Assembly: GCA_963693305.1 (NCBI GenBank)
Contig: OY855906.1
Location: 11,526,102-11,590,101, forward strand
Direction: 5' to 3'
Source: Meandrina meandrites
Lineage: Eukaryota > Cnidaria > Anthozoa > Scleractinia > Meandrinidae
Length of the DNA stretch: 64,000 nt
Of the stretch, positions 23,018-33,430 are shown piece after piece. The notes under the pieces are model-generated. The model made no database searches, was not told where the DNA came from, and saw only the letters and a program-made list of their open reading frames with translations. How positions within the stretch are numbered: the first letter of the stretch is position 1; each line of letters opens with the position of its first letter. A program made the position numbers and the translations under genes.

Positions 23018-23260
23018 ATCGACACCCAATATGCAGCCATGTTTCTACAGCAATTATTGTCATGGCGATGACTGTTATAGTGGAAAAGTAGTAAGAAGCA
23101 CTCTCTGTGAGAACGCCAGCGATGCAAAACATCTTTCTATTTCTTGCTAATTCTACCAATTTGTACAAAACAAAAATGGTTCACTCAATAATCTAGTGTA
23201 GTCCAAACTGTCGCCAAACTGAAAACATTTCCCGCCACTACCATCGATGCTAGAAGTGAA
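23018..23260 (-). pseudogene. Class A GPCR fragment (TM1 to TM4 region)
   Basis: A minus-strand fragment preserving KMFCIAGV, a TM3 ending in VETWLH (the ERW position mutated to ETW), and part of the TM2-TM3 loop. A deletion then joins it to a piece of TM1 (ASMVVAGNVF-like) at about 23225-23260. It is bounded on the left by the 2.2 kb foldback element and on the right by a SINE tail, so only about a quarter of the gene remains. Confidence 0.75.
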
Positions 23261-23416
23261 AAAAAAAAAACAAAAAAAAACAGAGAACCTGGAGAAAAAC
23301 GCTCTCGGAGAAGGGACGCGACGCGATGCACATATGACGCAGTGTTTGGGAATCAACCCACGCCACATTGGTGGGAAGCAAGTGCTCCCACCACTGCGCT
23401 ATCCCAGCTCCCCTCA
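23261..23416 (-). mobile_element. tRNA-derived SINE (minus strand)
   Basis: Read on the minus strand, the head GGGATAGCGCAGTGG (A box) and GGTTGATTCCC (B box, 23348-23359 on plus) form a polymerase III promoter. A CATATGTG-containing body and a T-rich tail (interrupted T runs, A runs on the plus strand at 23259-23280) follow. The tail abuts receptor coding sequence at about 23260, so the SINE inserted into the receptor relic. It is a different family from the SINE at 1971. Confidence 0.7.
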
Positions 23417-24741
23417 TCTCACGTGTCCTGTGTCAACCTGCGCTCCTGAAGACATTTTAGCTTCATGAGAAGATTAAAAACACCTCTAGCCTCCAAACCC
23501 TTCTATCAGCTCGCGTCGTTGGCGGTCGCTTCAACACAGACAGACCAAACTCACTACATGAAAGGTACGCGAACGTGACTCTTAACTCTTGCCTTCGAGC
23601 GGTGTTGCCGACAACAACACGGCAACAAGTTAAGTGGATTTTATTCACAGGACTTTGAGTTTTATACCATTTGAAACAAGATCGCTGAGCTCTTAGGCAA
23701 AACCTTGTAAATCGCATATTTGTCATACAACAACGTTAGAAGGCATGAGTCACATTCGCTTACGTTTCATGTCGTGAACTTGGGCCACCTGTAATTTAAA
23801 TTGCTTCTTTGTTCTTACTCACGAAAAATGCATGCTTTAACCCCGGCCTGTTCAGCCGTTTGAAAATTTAAACTAGGCTGAACTAAATTAAATCAACTTA
23901 ATGTCATGTTACTATGATTGGTTTAAGTAAGCTCGTGTAATTTTTTCGCATTAAATTGTTTCTTTTATTAAAGAAGGATTCATTCCGGAAGAGCTACTAT
24001 GGATTTGATGTTCGATTTTCCCACCTGCTTTCCAACCCAATAAAACTGATTTCCTGGAGTGTTCAAAATGATTTGTTTTCTGCCAGTGTGATATTTTTCA
24101 ATAGCAATTTACTCATTAGAATCAATTTGTTTTTGAAAGTGAGCAAACACATTTTCAACAAAAAAAGCGTTGTTTCACGTTATTCAGTCTCCAGTTCGAA
24201 AAATGACAGATGTATTTCTTTACCAATGATATGCATCGTAACGATGAAGAAAAAAATAGAATTGTAAAGACTTCTTAGGGCGACAGCTCACAAACATATT
24301 TTATCCCCCTGAATTTAAAGCTGCCTGCTATAAAATTAAAGATGCATTTTTTACAGTTGGAACAAATGGTGAAATAACCTTGTTTATTTATTTCACTGCT
24401 GCCGTAAAACCGCTTTATATTGCAACCCATCTTGCAATATTTTAAAATAAAAATTGTTTTAAAACAAAGTAACTACAGGAGAGCTATATAAATTTATTAA
24501 ATCCGGGTACTTACTATTTTTTCACACGTCGAATGATCTTTCTTCATTTCACAGGTTTATTACAATTGCAAGCAATGGAACATATTATTAAAATCATTGC
24601 ATTTTCGCATGCCAAACAACTGACCTTAACTAAATTATACCAGTTAGTAAATTGTAAGATTTCTATTATGTCGATCTACGACTTATCACCAGCAAAAATC
24701 CATGACTTGTGACCAGTGTTATACTGTTTTGTTGTACAATG
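23417..24741. other. Intergenic receptor spacer
   Basis: The left half (to about 23930) has no recognised feature. The right half, from about 23960, is the receptor downstream module, with the minus-strand AATAAA block at 24383-24388 ahead of the gene at 24742. No gene was seen. Confidence 0.55.
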
Positions 24742-25680
24742 TTAAACTTCTCCATTCCTTTTACAACACAAGTTCCTTACGATACTTCTTACACTGTCTC
24801 TTATTTCCTTTATCCTCCGATAGTAAAGCAAGGGATTCAAACACGATGAAGAAACCACAATGACCGCGCAAGTATTCCTGGCTGCTGACGACGATTCAGC
24901 TCTAAAATCGAACAAAATGCTTATTACCAAAATGCAACACACGTAGGGAACATAGCTCAGTAAAAATATTGCAAGAATATACAGAATTGTAAATACAGAC
25001 TTTTTGTATTTTTCGATGTCAATGGCATTTTGATTCGTTTGCACTTGACTTTGATGTTGACGTATGATTTGAAAAACTTTGAAATAAGCGAAGATAGTGA
25101 GAACAAAACAAAGTGCTGCACCAAATAACAACACAACAATCAATGCGCTGAAGAATTCTTTCGTCTTATACCAATTGTACATGTGGTAAGCGACAAGTAA
25201 AGTGAGCAAAACAACAGATGTTATATAAAGAATAACGACGCGACGCACCGTAAGAAGAGACCTTCGGCTCATATGCAGCCATCTTTCTACAGCTATTATT
25301 GTCATGACGATGCCTGTTAGACAAGACAAATGGTGTCCAACGCCTTCTGTGATAACACTGGCAATACAGAATATCTTTCTGTTTCCAGTTAATCTCGCTG
25401 ACTGGTTTATAACAAAAAAAGGCTGACTCAGTAACCCAGTGCAAAAGTCTGTAAAGGCCAAACCAGCAAGAAGAACATAAGATGGAGTCCTGAGAGACGG
25501 GTTCCTCCAAATTGCCGCCATTATCAAAGCGTTTCCCGCCACTGCCATCGGTGCCAGAAGTGAGGTGACTACACAGGTTGTAAGAGTTACCTGATAGTAA
25601 ACTGAGGTGCTTTTACTGACGTTTGGAAAAAATAGAAACGAACACCAGCTCTCTGGTAAACGAGAGGAATTGAGGGACAT
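24742..25680 (-). CDS. Class A (rhodopsin-like) GPCR, array member 4
   Basis: Intact intronless ORF of 312 residues. The N-terminus MSLNSSRLPE gives a sequon at N4, with a second sequon NVS near residue 20. It carries GN in TM1, LAFTD in TM2, Cys at the top of TM3, AVERWLHM after TM3, SYVPY in TM6 and LNPLLYY in TM7. Its ECL2 is of the CHMYNW or YHMYNW type, but the usual ECL2 Cys is replaced by Tyr (AYHMYNW), so the common TM3-ECL2 disulfide may be missing. The tail ends CCKRNGEV, three residues shorter than most. W4.50, P5.50 and W6.48 are absent, as in its paralogs. Function is unknown. Confidence 0.9.
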   Translation of the reverse strand: MSLNSSRLPESWCSFLFFPNVSKSTSVYYQVTLTTCVVTSLLAPMAVAGNALIMAAIWRNPSLRTPSYVLLAGLAFTDFCTGLLSQPFFVINQSARLTGNRKIFCIASVITEGVGHHLSCLTGIVMTIIAVERWLHMSRRSLLTVRRVVILYITSVVLLTLLVAYHMYNWYKTKEFFSALIVVLLFGAALCFVLTIFAYFKVFQIIRQHQSQVQTNQNAIDIEKYKKSVFTILYILAIFLLSYVPYVCCILVISILFDFRAESSSAARNTCAVIVVSSSCLNPLLYYRRIKEIRDSVRSIVRNLCCKRNGEV

Positions 25681-27977
25681 TGCCGAGAGTTACTCTGAAA
25701 CCTCGAGCAGGTTAACAGAAAATGACTCGCACGGTGAATTTTGGTTTATCCACTTTTTATGGTCCTTTGTTATTCCTTCTTACCCGATCCCTTTTGGTAA
25801 TTCCGCAATCATTAGTTCTTAAGTTCATCTTGTTTAATTCGACGTGAGTCAGTATCCCAACTTATTTTATTTTGTGTTGAAATTTTAACCAGCCTGAACT
25901 AAACATCGTATATGCATTATATATAGCACAAAACACCATGGGGCAGTTGCATTGTATTCGCTATATCGGACAAATAGCATAATACTGATTTTTGGTTTCC
26001 ATTCATTTTCAATTTCTTTAATAGTTCTTAAGGTGGGCTAAATGTATATTACAGATTAATGTTTTAGCTCTCTTCCAGAAGATTTGTCCGTATGCCAGCT
26101 GAACTATTTTGGGTGAAAATTGAATCAGACTGAACTATAAACCATTCAAACGTCACAAATATTACAAAATCCTTGGGAAAGTTCACTGTTATTACATCAA
26201 ATTAGAGAATTACTTTACTTTATAATGGTAATTGAACTGATTGGAGTGCAATTTGGTCTAAAATCACACGTATGACACGTATGACACGCATGACGAGCGC
26301 GCAGCGCGAGTTCGATTTGAAATCACAAGTATGAATTTCGACCAAAATTACACGACACGAAATCCAATTACCACTTTACTACATCCATTTTAAAATTGCA
26401 CAATTTAATCGCCCAAACACATGATTTTAATGAGTACCAATATTTTATTGATCCAGCAAATAAAAAGACGCGATTTCGAGGGCAACAAATAATGCGATTG
26501 GTGAATAAATCGAACTACATTTTCCTGCAGTCTGATTGGTTTATAATGCATTTCGTGAATAATGCGTACTGCTGTGAGCCGATCAGATTGCAGGGATCAC
26601 CAGTGGTGGATTTAAGAAATCCTTGTAGTTCACGTAGTATTTTAGCGTGGGGCAGTGTATATAATACACATGTAAAGAAATCCAAGTTAAACAAAACCAT
26701 ATAGCAAGATTAATATTTTTTTTTATTTTCCCGCCAAAAAGAACTCTTTAAAATTCTCTTGTTTCGAGTTACACAGTGAATAACTTACGACAACGCAGAT
26801 TTTTGCAAATGTAAAAATGTGTTTTCTCACTTTTTTTCAAACAGATATCTATTCTGCTGAGAAAATGTCTCCTGGAAAAGAGCGCACCGGTAGGGAAGAA
26901 CTCATTTTCGACACTCTAGGCTAAACAGTTAAATTGGTTTGGAGGCCAGTGGGAGAGAACAAACATCAAAACCCATTGTAACTCGGAATCACTCCGTGTT
27001 TAATTTAAAAATGTAGCACAATTGAAATAGAAAAATATCAGAAATAGCTCGAAACAACTTGGGGGAACTGTATTTATTACATCAAATTTATCTCATTGAA
27101 TTTGTTTTTCGTTTCAATAATTAAAGGCTTTTTAACTCTGAATAGTCACGCAAGTTTGTTGTTTTTGAAATCTTACCAATTTCTCTTCATTTTTCTTTGC
27201 AAATCAATAAATATAACTCTGAAATATCGAACTGTAGAATAATTTGAATCAAAGCGGACTTTTATTGAAAATTTGTTTGCTGACTTTCAAACAGAAATTG
27301 ATTCCGATGATAACAATGATAAAATTGCTATTGAAAAAGCGCACACTTGTAGAGAGTAAATCATTTTGGATACTCAAGGATGAACGATTTAATTGGTTTG
27401 GAAAACAGTTGGGACAAACGAACATCAAATCCATTGTAGCTCTTCCGGAATACCTCCTTGTTTAATTTATTAAAAGCTGCATGCTGTAAAATTAAGATGC
27501 ATTTTTTGAACTTCGGAGCAATAGTGAAATAACCTTGCTTAGTATATACCACACCTCAGTGTCAGTGAAAGTGGTGATTATTTATTTCGTGGCTGCCGTG
27601 AAAACGCTTCACATTGCAAACCATCATGCAAATAACTCTTTTGAGACAAAGTAACGTGCACAGGAAAGCTAAATTTATTAAATTTGGCTAATTACTATTT
27701 TTTTATTACATGTCGAATGATCTTTCTTCATCTAACAGTTTTATTACAATAACTAAGCAATGGAACTTATGAAAATCATTGCATTTTCTATTTCGCAAGC
27801 AGAACAACTGACTGTAATTAAACTATAACAGTTAATTATGAGGTTTCTATTTTTTCTTAATCATTACAATTTCTCTCTTTTTATCACTTACTAAATTCCC
27901 ATGATGTGTGACTCACGTTGTACTGTTTGTTTGCTTGTTTTTAAAGTATCCGAGCAAGTGTTCCAATGTTAAACTTT
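25681..27977. other. Long intergenic spacer
   Basis: A 2.3 kb gap between receptor genes. It contains degenerate upstream modules (motif copies near 25920 and 26155), a palindromic repeat at 26211-26390 with adjoining repeat-like DNA to about 26700, further module fragments near 27040, and the downstream module of the next gene (minus-strand AATAAA at 27591-27596). The 102-codon ORF at 26396-26704 falls in repeat-like DNA and is not supported as a gene. Confidence 0.55.
26211..26390. repeat. Imperfect palindromic repeat with short tandem core
   Basis: TTTATAATGGTAATTG-like sequence near 26220 is mirrored by CCAATTACCACTTTACT near 26365-26380. Inside, a TTGGTC/GACCAA pair and matching ACACGTATGA-type segments continue the inverted repeat. 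The left arm has three tandem copies of a 9-base CGTATGACA-type unit (26269-26295). Confidence 0.5.
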
Positions 27978-28925
27978 TTATGATTCCTCTCCGTTTCCTT
28001 TAGAACATAAATTCCTTCCAATACTTCTTACACTATCTCTTATTTCCTTTATCCTCCGAAAGTAAAGCAAGGGATTCGCAAACGATGAAGAAAACACAAT
28101 GGCCGAGCAAACATTCATGGCCGCTGACGACGATTCAGTTCCGAATTCTTCCATAATACCAAGTACCAAAACATAGCACACGTAGGGAACGTAACTCAGT
28201 AAAAATATTGCAAGAATATAAAGAATTGTGAATACAGACTTTTTGTATTTTTTTATGTCGATGGCATTTTGATTCGCTTGTACTTGACTTTGATGTTCAC
28301 GTATGATTCGAAAAACTTTGAAATAAGCGAAGATAGTGAGAACAAAACAAAGTGCTGCAGCTAAAAGGAAAATAACACCAAACGAACTCGAAATTTTTTT
28401 ATTTGTACTGTACTGACCGTAAGTGTAACAACCAGTGACAAATGGAATTAGCAAAGCTGCAATCGTGATATAAAGAATAACGACACGACGCACTGTAAGA
28501 AGAGATCTTCGGCTCATATGCAGCCATCTTTCAACAGCTATTATTGTCATGACGACTACTGTTAGAGAGGAAAAGTAGTACGCAATGCTATGTGAGATAA
28601 GACCAGCAATGCAGAACATCTTCCTCATTCCAGCTAATCTCGCTAGTTGGTATATAACCAAAAGAGGTTGACTCAGTAACCCAGTGCAAAAGTCTGTGAA
28701 AGCCAAACCAGCAAGAAGAACATAAGATGTAGTCCTGAGAGACGGGTTCTTCCAAATTGCCGCCATAATCAAAGCATTTCCCACCACTGCCATCGGTGCT
28801 AGAAGTGAGGTGACAACCGAGGTTGTAAGAGTTACCTTATAGTAAACTGAGGAGCTTTTACTGGCGTTTGGAAAAAATAGAAACGAACACCAGCTGTCCG
28901 GCAAACGAAACGAATTGAAGGTCAT
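27978..28925 (-). CDS. Class A (rhodopsin-like) GPCR, array member 5
   Basis: Intact intronless ORF of 315 residues. The N-terminus reads MTFNSFRLPD, so the N4 sequon of its relatives is lost (NSF), but NAS near residue 20 remains. TM1 GN, TM2 LAFTD, TM3 Cys, ERW, SYVPY in TM6 and ANPLLYF in TM7 are present; TM7 has NPLLY followed by F. ECL2 is of a second type (GCYTYGQYSTNKK) shared with the genes at 35007 and 42915, and it differs sharply from the NWYKTNEFF group. TM1-TM3 are nearly identical across both groups. W4.50, P5.50 and W6.48 are absent. The ligand is unknown. Confidence 0.9.
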   Translation of the reverse strand: MTFNSFRLPDSWCSFLFFPNASKSSSVYYKVTLTTSVVTSLLAPMAVVGNALIMAAIWKNPSLRTTSYVLLAGLAFTDFCTGLLSQPLLVIYQLARLAGMRKMFCIAGLISHSIAYYFSSLTVVVMTIIAVERWLHMSRRSLLTVRRVVILYITIAALLIPFVTGCYTYGQYSTNKKISSSFGVIFLLAAALCFVLTIFAYFKVFRIIREHQSQVQANQNAIDIKKYKKSVFTILYILAIFLLSYVPYVCYVLVLGIMEEFGTESSSAAMNVCSAIVFSSSFANPLLYFRRIKEIRDSVRSIGRNLCSKGNGEES

Positions 28926-29762
28926 TGTCAGTCTGAAACTTCGAGCAGCTCTAAAGCTTCACTTGCACAGTGAGTTTTGGGCTTCCACTTTTTATCGACC
29001 TTCTTCAAAAATCCCTTATGCCTACGCACTCTTTCCTGTGGATTCCGTAAACAGTATTTTTCCCTTCTTTAATTCGTTGTGGGTCGTGCATCCAGCACGC
29101 CAACTGGATTATTTTTGTCGAGAATTTAACCAGTACAAACGTAACTATTAACACACAACACCTTGGGAGAGTTAAATTTAACCTATTAAATCAGACTAAT
29201 GTCATAATACTAATATTTTAAAAGAGGTTTTGTTTAATGTTTCTTCAAGTGGGCTTCACACATACTAAATAAATATGGTTTTAATCTCTTCCAGATATGT
29301 TGTTTTGTCTATAAAAATAAATCAAAAAGGGCGAGAACCCTTCTGGGCTTTTGATACCCTTGATGTAGAATACAGGACAATGTTCTTTTTAAATTTCGTC
29401 TCCCAAATGAAATTAGCAAATAATAGATTCTCAGGCGTGGGCCAATATGCCAATTCATCTACTTGGTGTAGAAAGATTAATCACACTGCACTATAAAGCA
29501 TTGGAACTTCACAAAAAAACACACAAAACACGTTGGGGAGTTTAGTCATATTTATTACATTGGCCAAGCGGACTAAACGATAGTGGGAGATCATGTTCTT
29601 TTCAATTTTCTTCCAGGTGAAATATCTTTTAACTCGATGAAAGTCAATAAAAATCTACGAGAGTATTGGTTGGCTCTGAAACTCTGGATGGAGAGCACAT
29701 AAACTATTTATCTTTTTCCTTCAAAAAAACCGTTTCCTATATTTAATTGTCACAGATAAGTT
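28926..29762. other. Intergenic spacer with paired upstream modules
   Basis: Upstream region of the receptor at 27978. Recurring motif copies lie near 29145 and 29510. The stretch 29130-29720 is closely repeated at 40155-40740. No gene. Confidence 0.6.
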
Positions 29763-30155
29763 ACCAAAGATGGAGTCCTGAGAGACGGGTTCCTCCTAAT
29801 AATTGCTATCATAATCGAAGCATTTCCCGCCACTGCCATCAGTGCTACAAGTGAAGTGACAGCTCAGTTTATAAGCGTTACCTGTTATTTCTAATAAAAT
29901 TTCTCTTTCTTTATCACTGGATAAATTTCCATGACGTGTGACTCACGTTGTACTGTTGTACAACGTTTTAATTGTTTATGATTCTTCTCAGTTCTCTTTA
30001 CAACACATCAAGTTCCTTACGATACTTTTTACACTATCTCGTATTTCCTTTATCCTCCGATTGTAAAGCAAGGGATTTACAAACGATGAAGAAAACACAA
30101 TGGCCACACAAAAATTCATGGCTGTTGACGAACGTAACTCAGTAAAAATATTCAG
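29763..30155 (-). pseudogene. Class A GPCR fragments (TM1-TM2 piece and TM7 piece)
   Basis: On the minus strand, 29763-29890 matches the TM1-TM2 block (an ASVIIAGNAS-like variant of the GN region, NPSLRTPS). The stretch 29977-30155 matches the TM6-TM7 end and C-tail (NPLLYNRRIKEIRDS-like). The order is inverted relative to an intact gene, since N-terminal sequence lies at lower coordinates than C-terminal sequence. These are therefore two different dead units or a rearranged one. Confidence 0.7.
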
Positions 30156-30339
30156 TCTACTAGTAGTAGTGCTTAACTCCTCTGACTCACATGTAAAGGA
30201 TTACGTTGTCTGACTGATATTTTGAGTAACAATTAGATAATGGTTATCATTCATCCAGCCTGTTTGTTTTTTAAAGTATCTAACAACTTATAATGTAAAA
30301 TTTTACGCTCTGTTTATATTAATTTCCTAACAATATTTT

Positions 30340-30415
30340 GGAATTACGTTCTATTTACAGCGTGTGCTATCTCCACTTTCCTCTATCCTCCAGTAGTTCA
30401 TAACTGTAAGACTAA
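30340..30415 (-). pseudogene. Short GPCR C-terminal remnant
   Basis: About 75 bases resemble the end of TM7 and helix 8 (the stretch that reads YYWRIKEI in intact genes), with a CTATCCTCCAGTAGT core. Only a scrap remains. The same variant recurs at about 33055-33110 and 40970-41020. Confidence 0.45.
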
Positions 30416-30567
30416 AATTTACGTAGCCCTTCCCTCCCCCTCAGTTGCTTAATTCCCATGACTGTGTGGCTCACGTTGTAATGATTTTTTGAGTAGAAAT
30501 TTGGTGGTCATTATTGTTAGACCACTGTTTTTTAACGTATTTAACACGCGTTACAAAATCAAGATTC

Positions 30568-31485
30568 CTATCCGTTTTCTTTACAAAATGCGTTCCTTGC
30601 GATACTTCTTACACTAGTTCTAATTTCCTTGATCCTCCAATAGGAAAGCAAGGGATTCGCAAGCGATGAAGAAAATACAAAGGCCACGCAAACATTCTTG
30701 GCCGTTAACCACGATTCAGTTCCTAATTCATCCATAATACCAACTACGAAAACGCAGGACACGTAGGGAACGTAACTCAGTAAAAATATTGCAAGAATAT
30801 AAAGAATTGTGAATACAGACTTTTTGTATTTTTCGATGTCGATTGCATTTTGATTCGTTTGCACTTGACTTTGATGTATACGTACGATCCGAAAAACTTT
30901 AAAATAAGCGAAAATAGTGAGACCAATACAAAACGCTTTAGCGGAAAAGAAAATAGCAAGGAATTCATTTGTATTGTACTGATTATACATGTAACAAGCC
31001 ACAAGCGGAATTAGCAAAACTGCAATCGTGATAGAAAGACTAACGACTCGACGCAGTGTAAGAAGAGATCTTCGGCTCATATGCAGCCATCTTTCTACAC
31101 CTATCATTGTCAGGACGCTTCCTGTTAGAGAGGAAAAGTAGTATGTAATGCTATATGAGATAACACCAGCAATGCAGAACATCTTTCTGTTTCCAGCTAA
31201 TCTCGCTAACTGGTACATAACAAAAAACGGCTGACTCAGCAACCCAGTACAAAAGTCTGTGAAGGCCAAACCAGCAAGAAGAACATAAGATGGAGTCCTG
31301 AGAGACGGGTTCCTCCAAATTGCCGCCATAATCAAAGCGTTCCCCATCACTGCCATCGGTGCTAGAAGTGAGGTGACTACACAGGTTGTAAGAGTTACCT
31401 GATAGTAAACTGAGGTGCTTTTTAAGGAGTTTCGAAAAAATAAAAACGAACACCAGTCCGGTAAACGAGAGGAATTGAAGGCCAT
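30568..31485 (-). CDS. Class A (rhodopsin-like) GPCR, array member 6 (NPxxY variant)
   Basis: Intact intronless ORF of 305 residues, the shortest intact copy. The N-terminus MAFNSSRLPD has the N4 sequon and lacks one residue before the conserved WCSF. TM1 GN, TM2 LAFTD, TM3 Cys and GVERWLHM are kept. ECL2/TM5 is shorter and different (CYMYNQYNTNEFLAIFF). TM7 reads ANPLLSYW, so the tyrosine of NPxxY is serine, a residue normally needed for activation. The tail stops early (CKENG). The frame is fully open, so the copy may be expressed, but the lost Tyr and short loop raise the chance of altered signalling or early decay. A second reading is a receptor specialised in ligand range. Confidence 0.87.
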   Translation of the reverse strand: MAFNSSRLPDWCSFLFFRNSLKSTSVYYQVTLTTCVVTSLLAPMAVMGNALIMAAIWRNPSLRTPSYVLLAGLAFTDFCTGLLSQPFFVMYQLARLAGNRKMFCIAGVISYSITYYFSSLTGSVLTMIGVERWLHMSRRSLLTLRRVVSLSITIAVLLIPLVACYMYNQYNTNEFLAIFFSAKAFCIGLTIFAYFKVFRIVRIHQSQVQTNQNAIDIEKYKKSVFTILYILAIFLLSYVPYVSCVFVVGIMDELGTESWLTAKNVCVAFVFSSSLANPLLSYWRIKEIRTSVRSIARNAFCKENG

Positions 31486-32970
31486 TGCTGAGAATTACTC
31501 CGATTCACAAAAAATGACTTAAGCAGTGAGTTTGGGCTGTTCGCGTTTTACGGTGCTTTATAACTTCCCTATTCCTACTCTTCCAAGGAAATTTTGTGAA
31601 CACTATCTTGAGGTGTCTGTGTATATTTAATTCAGTCTGGGTCTGTATGCCACTTGAAATGTTTGGTGTTGAAAATGTTACATAAGTGAACTAGAAAAAT
31701 ATCAGAAATAGCTCGAAACAACTTGGGGGAGCTGTATTTATTACATCAACTTTATCTCATTGTATTTGTTTTAGTGAGCTCTTTTAATTATATTGCGCGT
31801 TCAACTGTTTCCTTAATTCAAGGGCTCCTTAACTCAGAATGGTCATGCAAATTTGTAGTTTTTTGTCATAGGAAATCTTTACACTAGACCAATTTTGATA
31901 TTTTAATATTCAGTCTAAAACAATAGACATCACTACGACGCTCCGGGGAATAAACCCCACAAACTCAAAAGTTTATTCCCCGGAGCCTCGTACTGAGGTC
32001 TATTGTTTTAGGCCGAATTTTAATATATTGAAATTGGGCTATTCTCTTCTCCTTTCTTTGCAAATTAATCAATATCGCTTTCAAATTTCGAACTGTAGAA
32101 TAGTTTGAATCAAAGAGGACTTTTGTTGAAAATTTATTTGCTGACATTGAAACAGAAATTAATTCTGATGACAAAAATAATGCAATTGCTATTGAAAAAG
32201 AGCACACTTATAGAGAATAACACATTTCGGACACTCTAGGATGAACAAATCAAATTTAATTGGTTTGAAAGTCAGATGGGGAAAACGATCATTAAATCCA
32301 TTGCAGCTCTTCCGGAATAACTCCTTGTTTAATTAATTAAAAGCTGCGTGCTAAAAAAATATCACTTCGGAGAAATGGTGAAAAACCCTTGTTTATTTAT
32401 TTCGTGACTGCCGTAAAAACGCTTTTCATTGCAAACCATCTTGAAATAAATAAAAATTCTTTTGAGACAAAGTAACATCTGCAGGAAGCTAAATAAAACT
32501 TAATAAATCCAGGTAATTACTATTTTTTATTACATGTTTAATGGTCATTCTTCATCCAAAAGTTTTATTACGAATTACTAAGCAATGAAACATTATGAGA
32601 CTCATCGCATTTTCTATTGCACAAGCCAAACAACTGACCTACATTAAATTATACAATACAGTAAAATTTTATTAACATTCCCCAGAGGGGGTTTTCGGTG
32701 TAAATAGCCTAAAATTATGGAAAAAATTACATTACAATAAAATAAAAATATAAAATTATCACTATATAAATTAATAAAACCGATAAAAATTGCAATAAAA
32801 TACGATAAAAATTACAGTAAAAAATAAAGAGCACTATGTTCCACGACTGTTCTTTTTTGTTTTAAAGTGGCTATGAACCACTGAGTTCGGAAAATGAATT
32901 AATGAAACGAGGATTTACCAAACCACAACGCTATCTAACCTGCGTCACAGGCAGTCTAATCTATGCAATG
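31486..32970. other. Intergenic spacer with palindrome and downstream module
   Basis: Holds the upstream sequence of the gene at 30568, with a module motif near 31720, a palindromic MITE-like repeat (31889-32037), and a downstream module with minus-strand AATAAA at 32392-32397. That module precedes only receptor scraps, which suggests a lost gene. A very AT-rich stretch lies at 32690-32830, and the left end of the duplicated block begins near 32823. Confidence 0.6.
31889..32037. mobile_element. Palindromic MITE-like element
   Basis: A 149-base inverted repeat with arms of about 65 bases, ends CCAATTTTGATATTTT and AAATTGG, and a core CTCCGGGGAATAAAC mirrored by GTTTATTCCCCGGAG around a short loop. 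Mismatches are few. No coding potential. Confidence 0.75.
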
Positions 32971-32974
32971 GCTC

Positions 32975-33430
32975 TCAAAAGCTCCAACTATAAAGCAAGG
33001 GATTCCCAAACGATGAAGAAAACACAATGGCCGCGCAAACATTCATGACTGGTAGCACTATCTCCACTTTCCTCTATCCTCCAGTAGTACATAGCTGTAA
33101 GACTGAAATTTATATGATTATGATCCTCTACGTACCCCCCCCCCCCCCCTGACAACACACCGTCATAACCATCCTTCTTATACCATCGAACTCCAGTTTC
33201 CTTTATCCTCCTACAGAAATGTAAGGGATTGAGAAACGCGAAAGAAAAGTGTAAGACAGCCCAAGCGTTCATTTCGGAAAAGGGTCATTTAAAATCGCTG
33301 CCCATAAGTTTAGTTACTAGAGTGAAACACACGTTGTGTACATATAACACAGTAAAAAAATTGCAGACCTTTTTGTATTTAAATTTAGTATTTCAAGGCA
33401 TTTTGATTCATTGACCTTTTAACTTTGATC
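32975..33430 (-). pseudogene. GPCR C-terminal scraps (copy A)
   Basis: Three minus-strand pieces resemble the TM7 / helix 8 end of the receptors: about 32990-33050, 33055-33110 and 33150-33245. Each has the AAAGCAAGGGATT or TGTAAGGGATT core that encodes NPLL in intact genes. A fourth, weak piece near 33370-33420 recalls the QNA loop. A 15-base C run at 33135-33149 separates them; the duplicate at 40890-41330 lacks the long run. Nothing here is translatable. Confidence 0.6.

Noticed and set aside
26396..26704. 102-codon ORF as a gene
   Set aside because: It sits in repeat-like DNA next to a palindrome, with no recognisable domain and no conserved start context.
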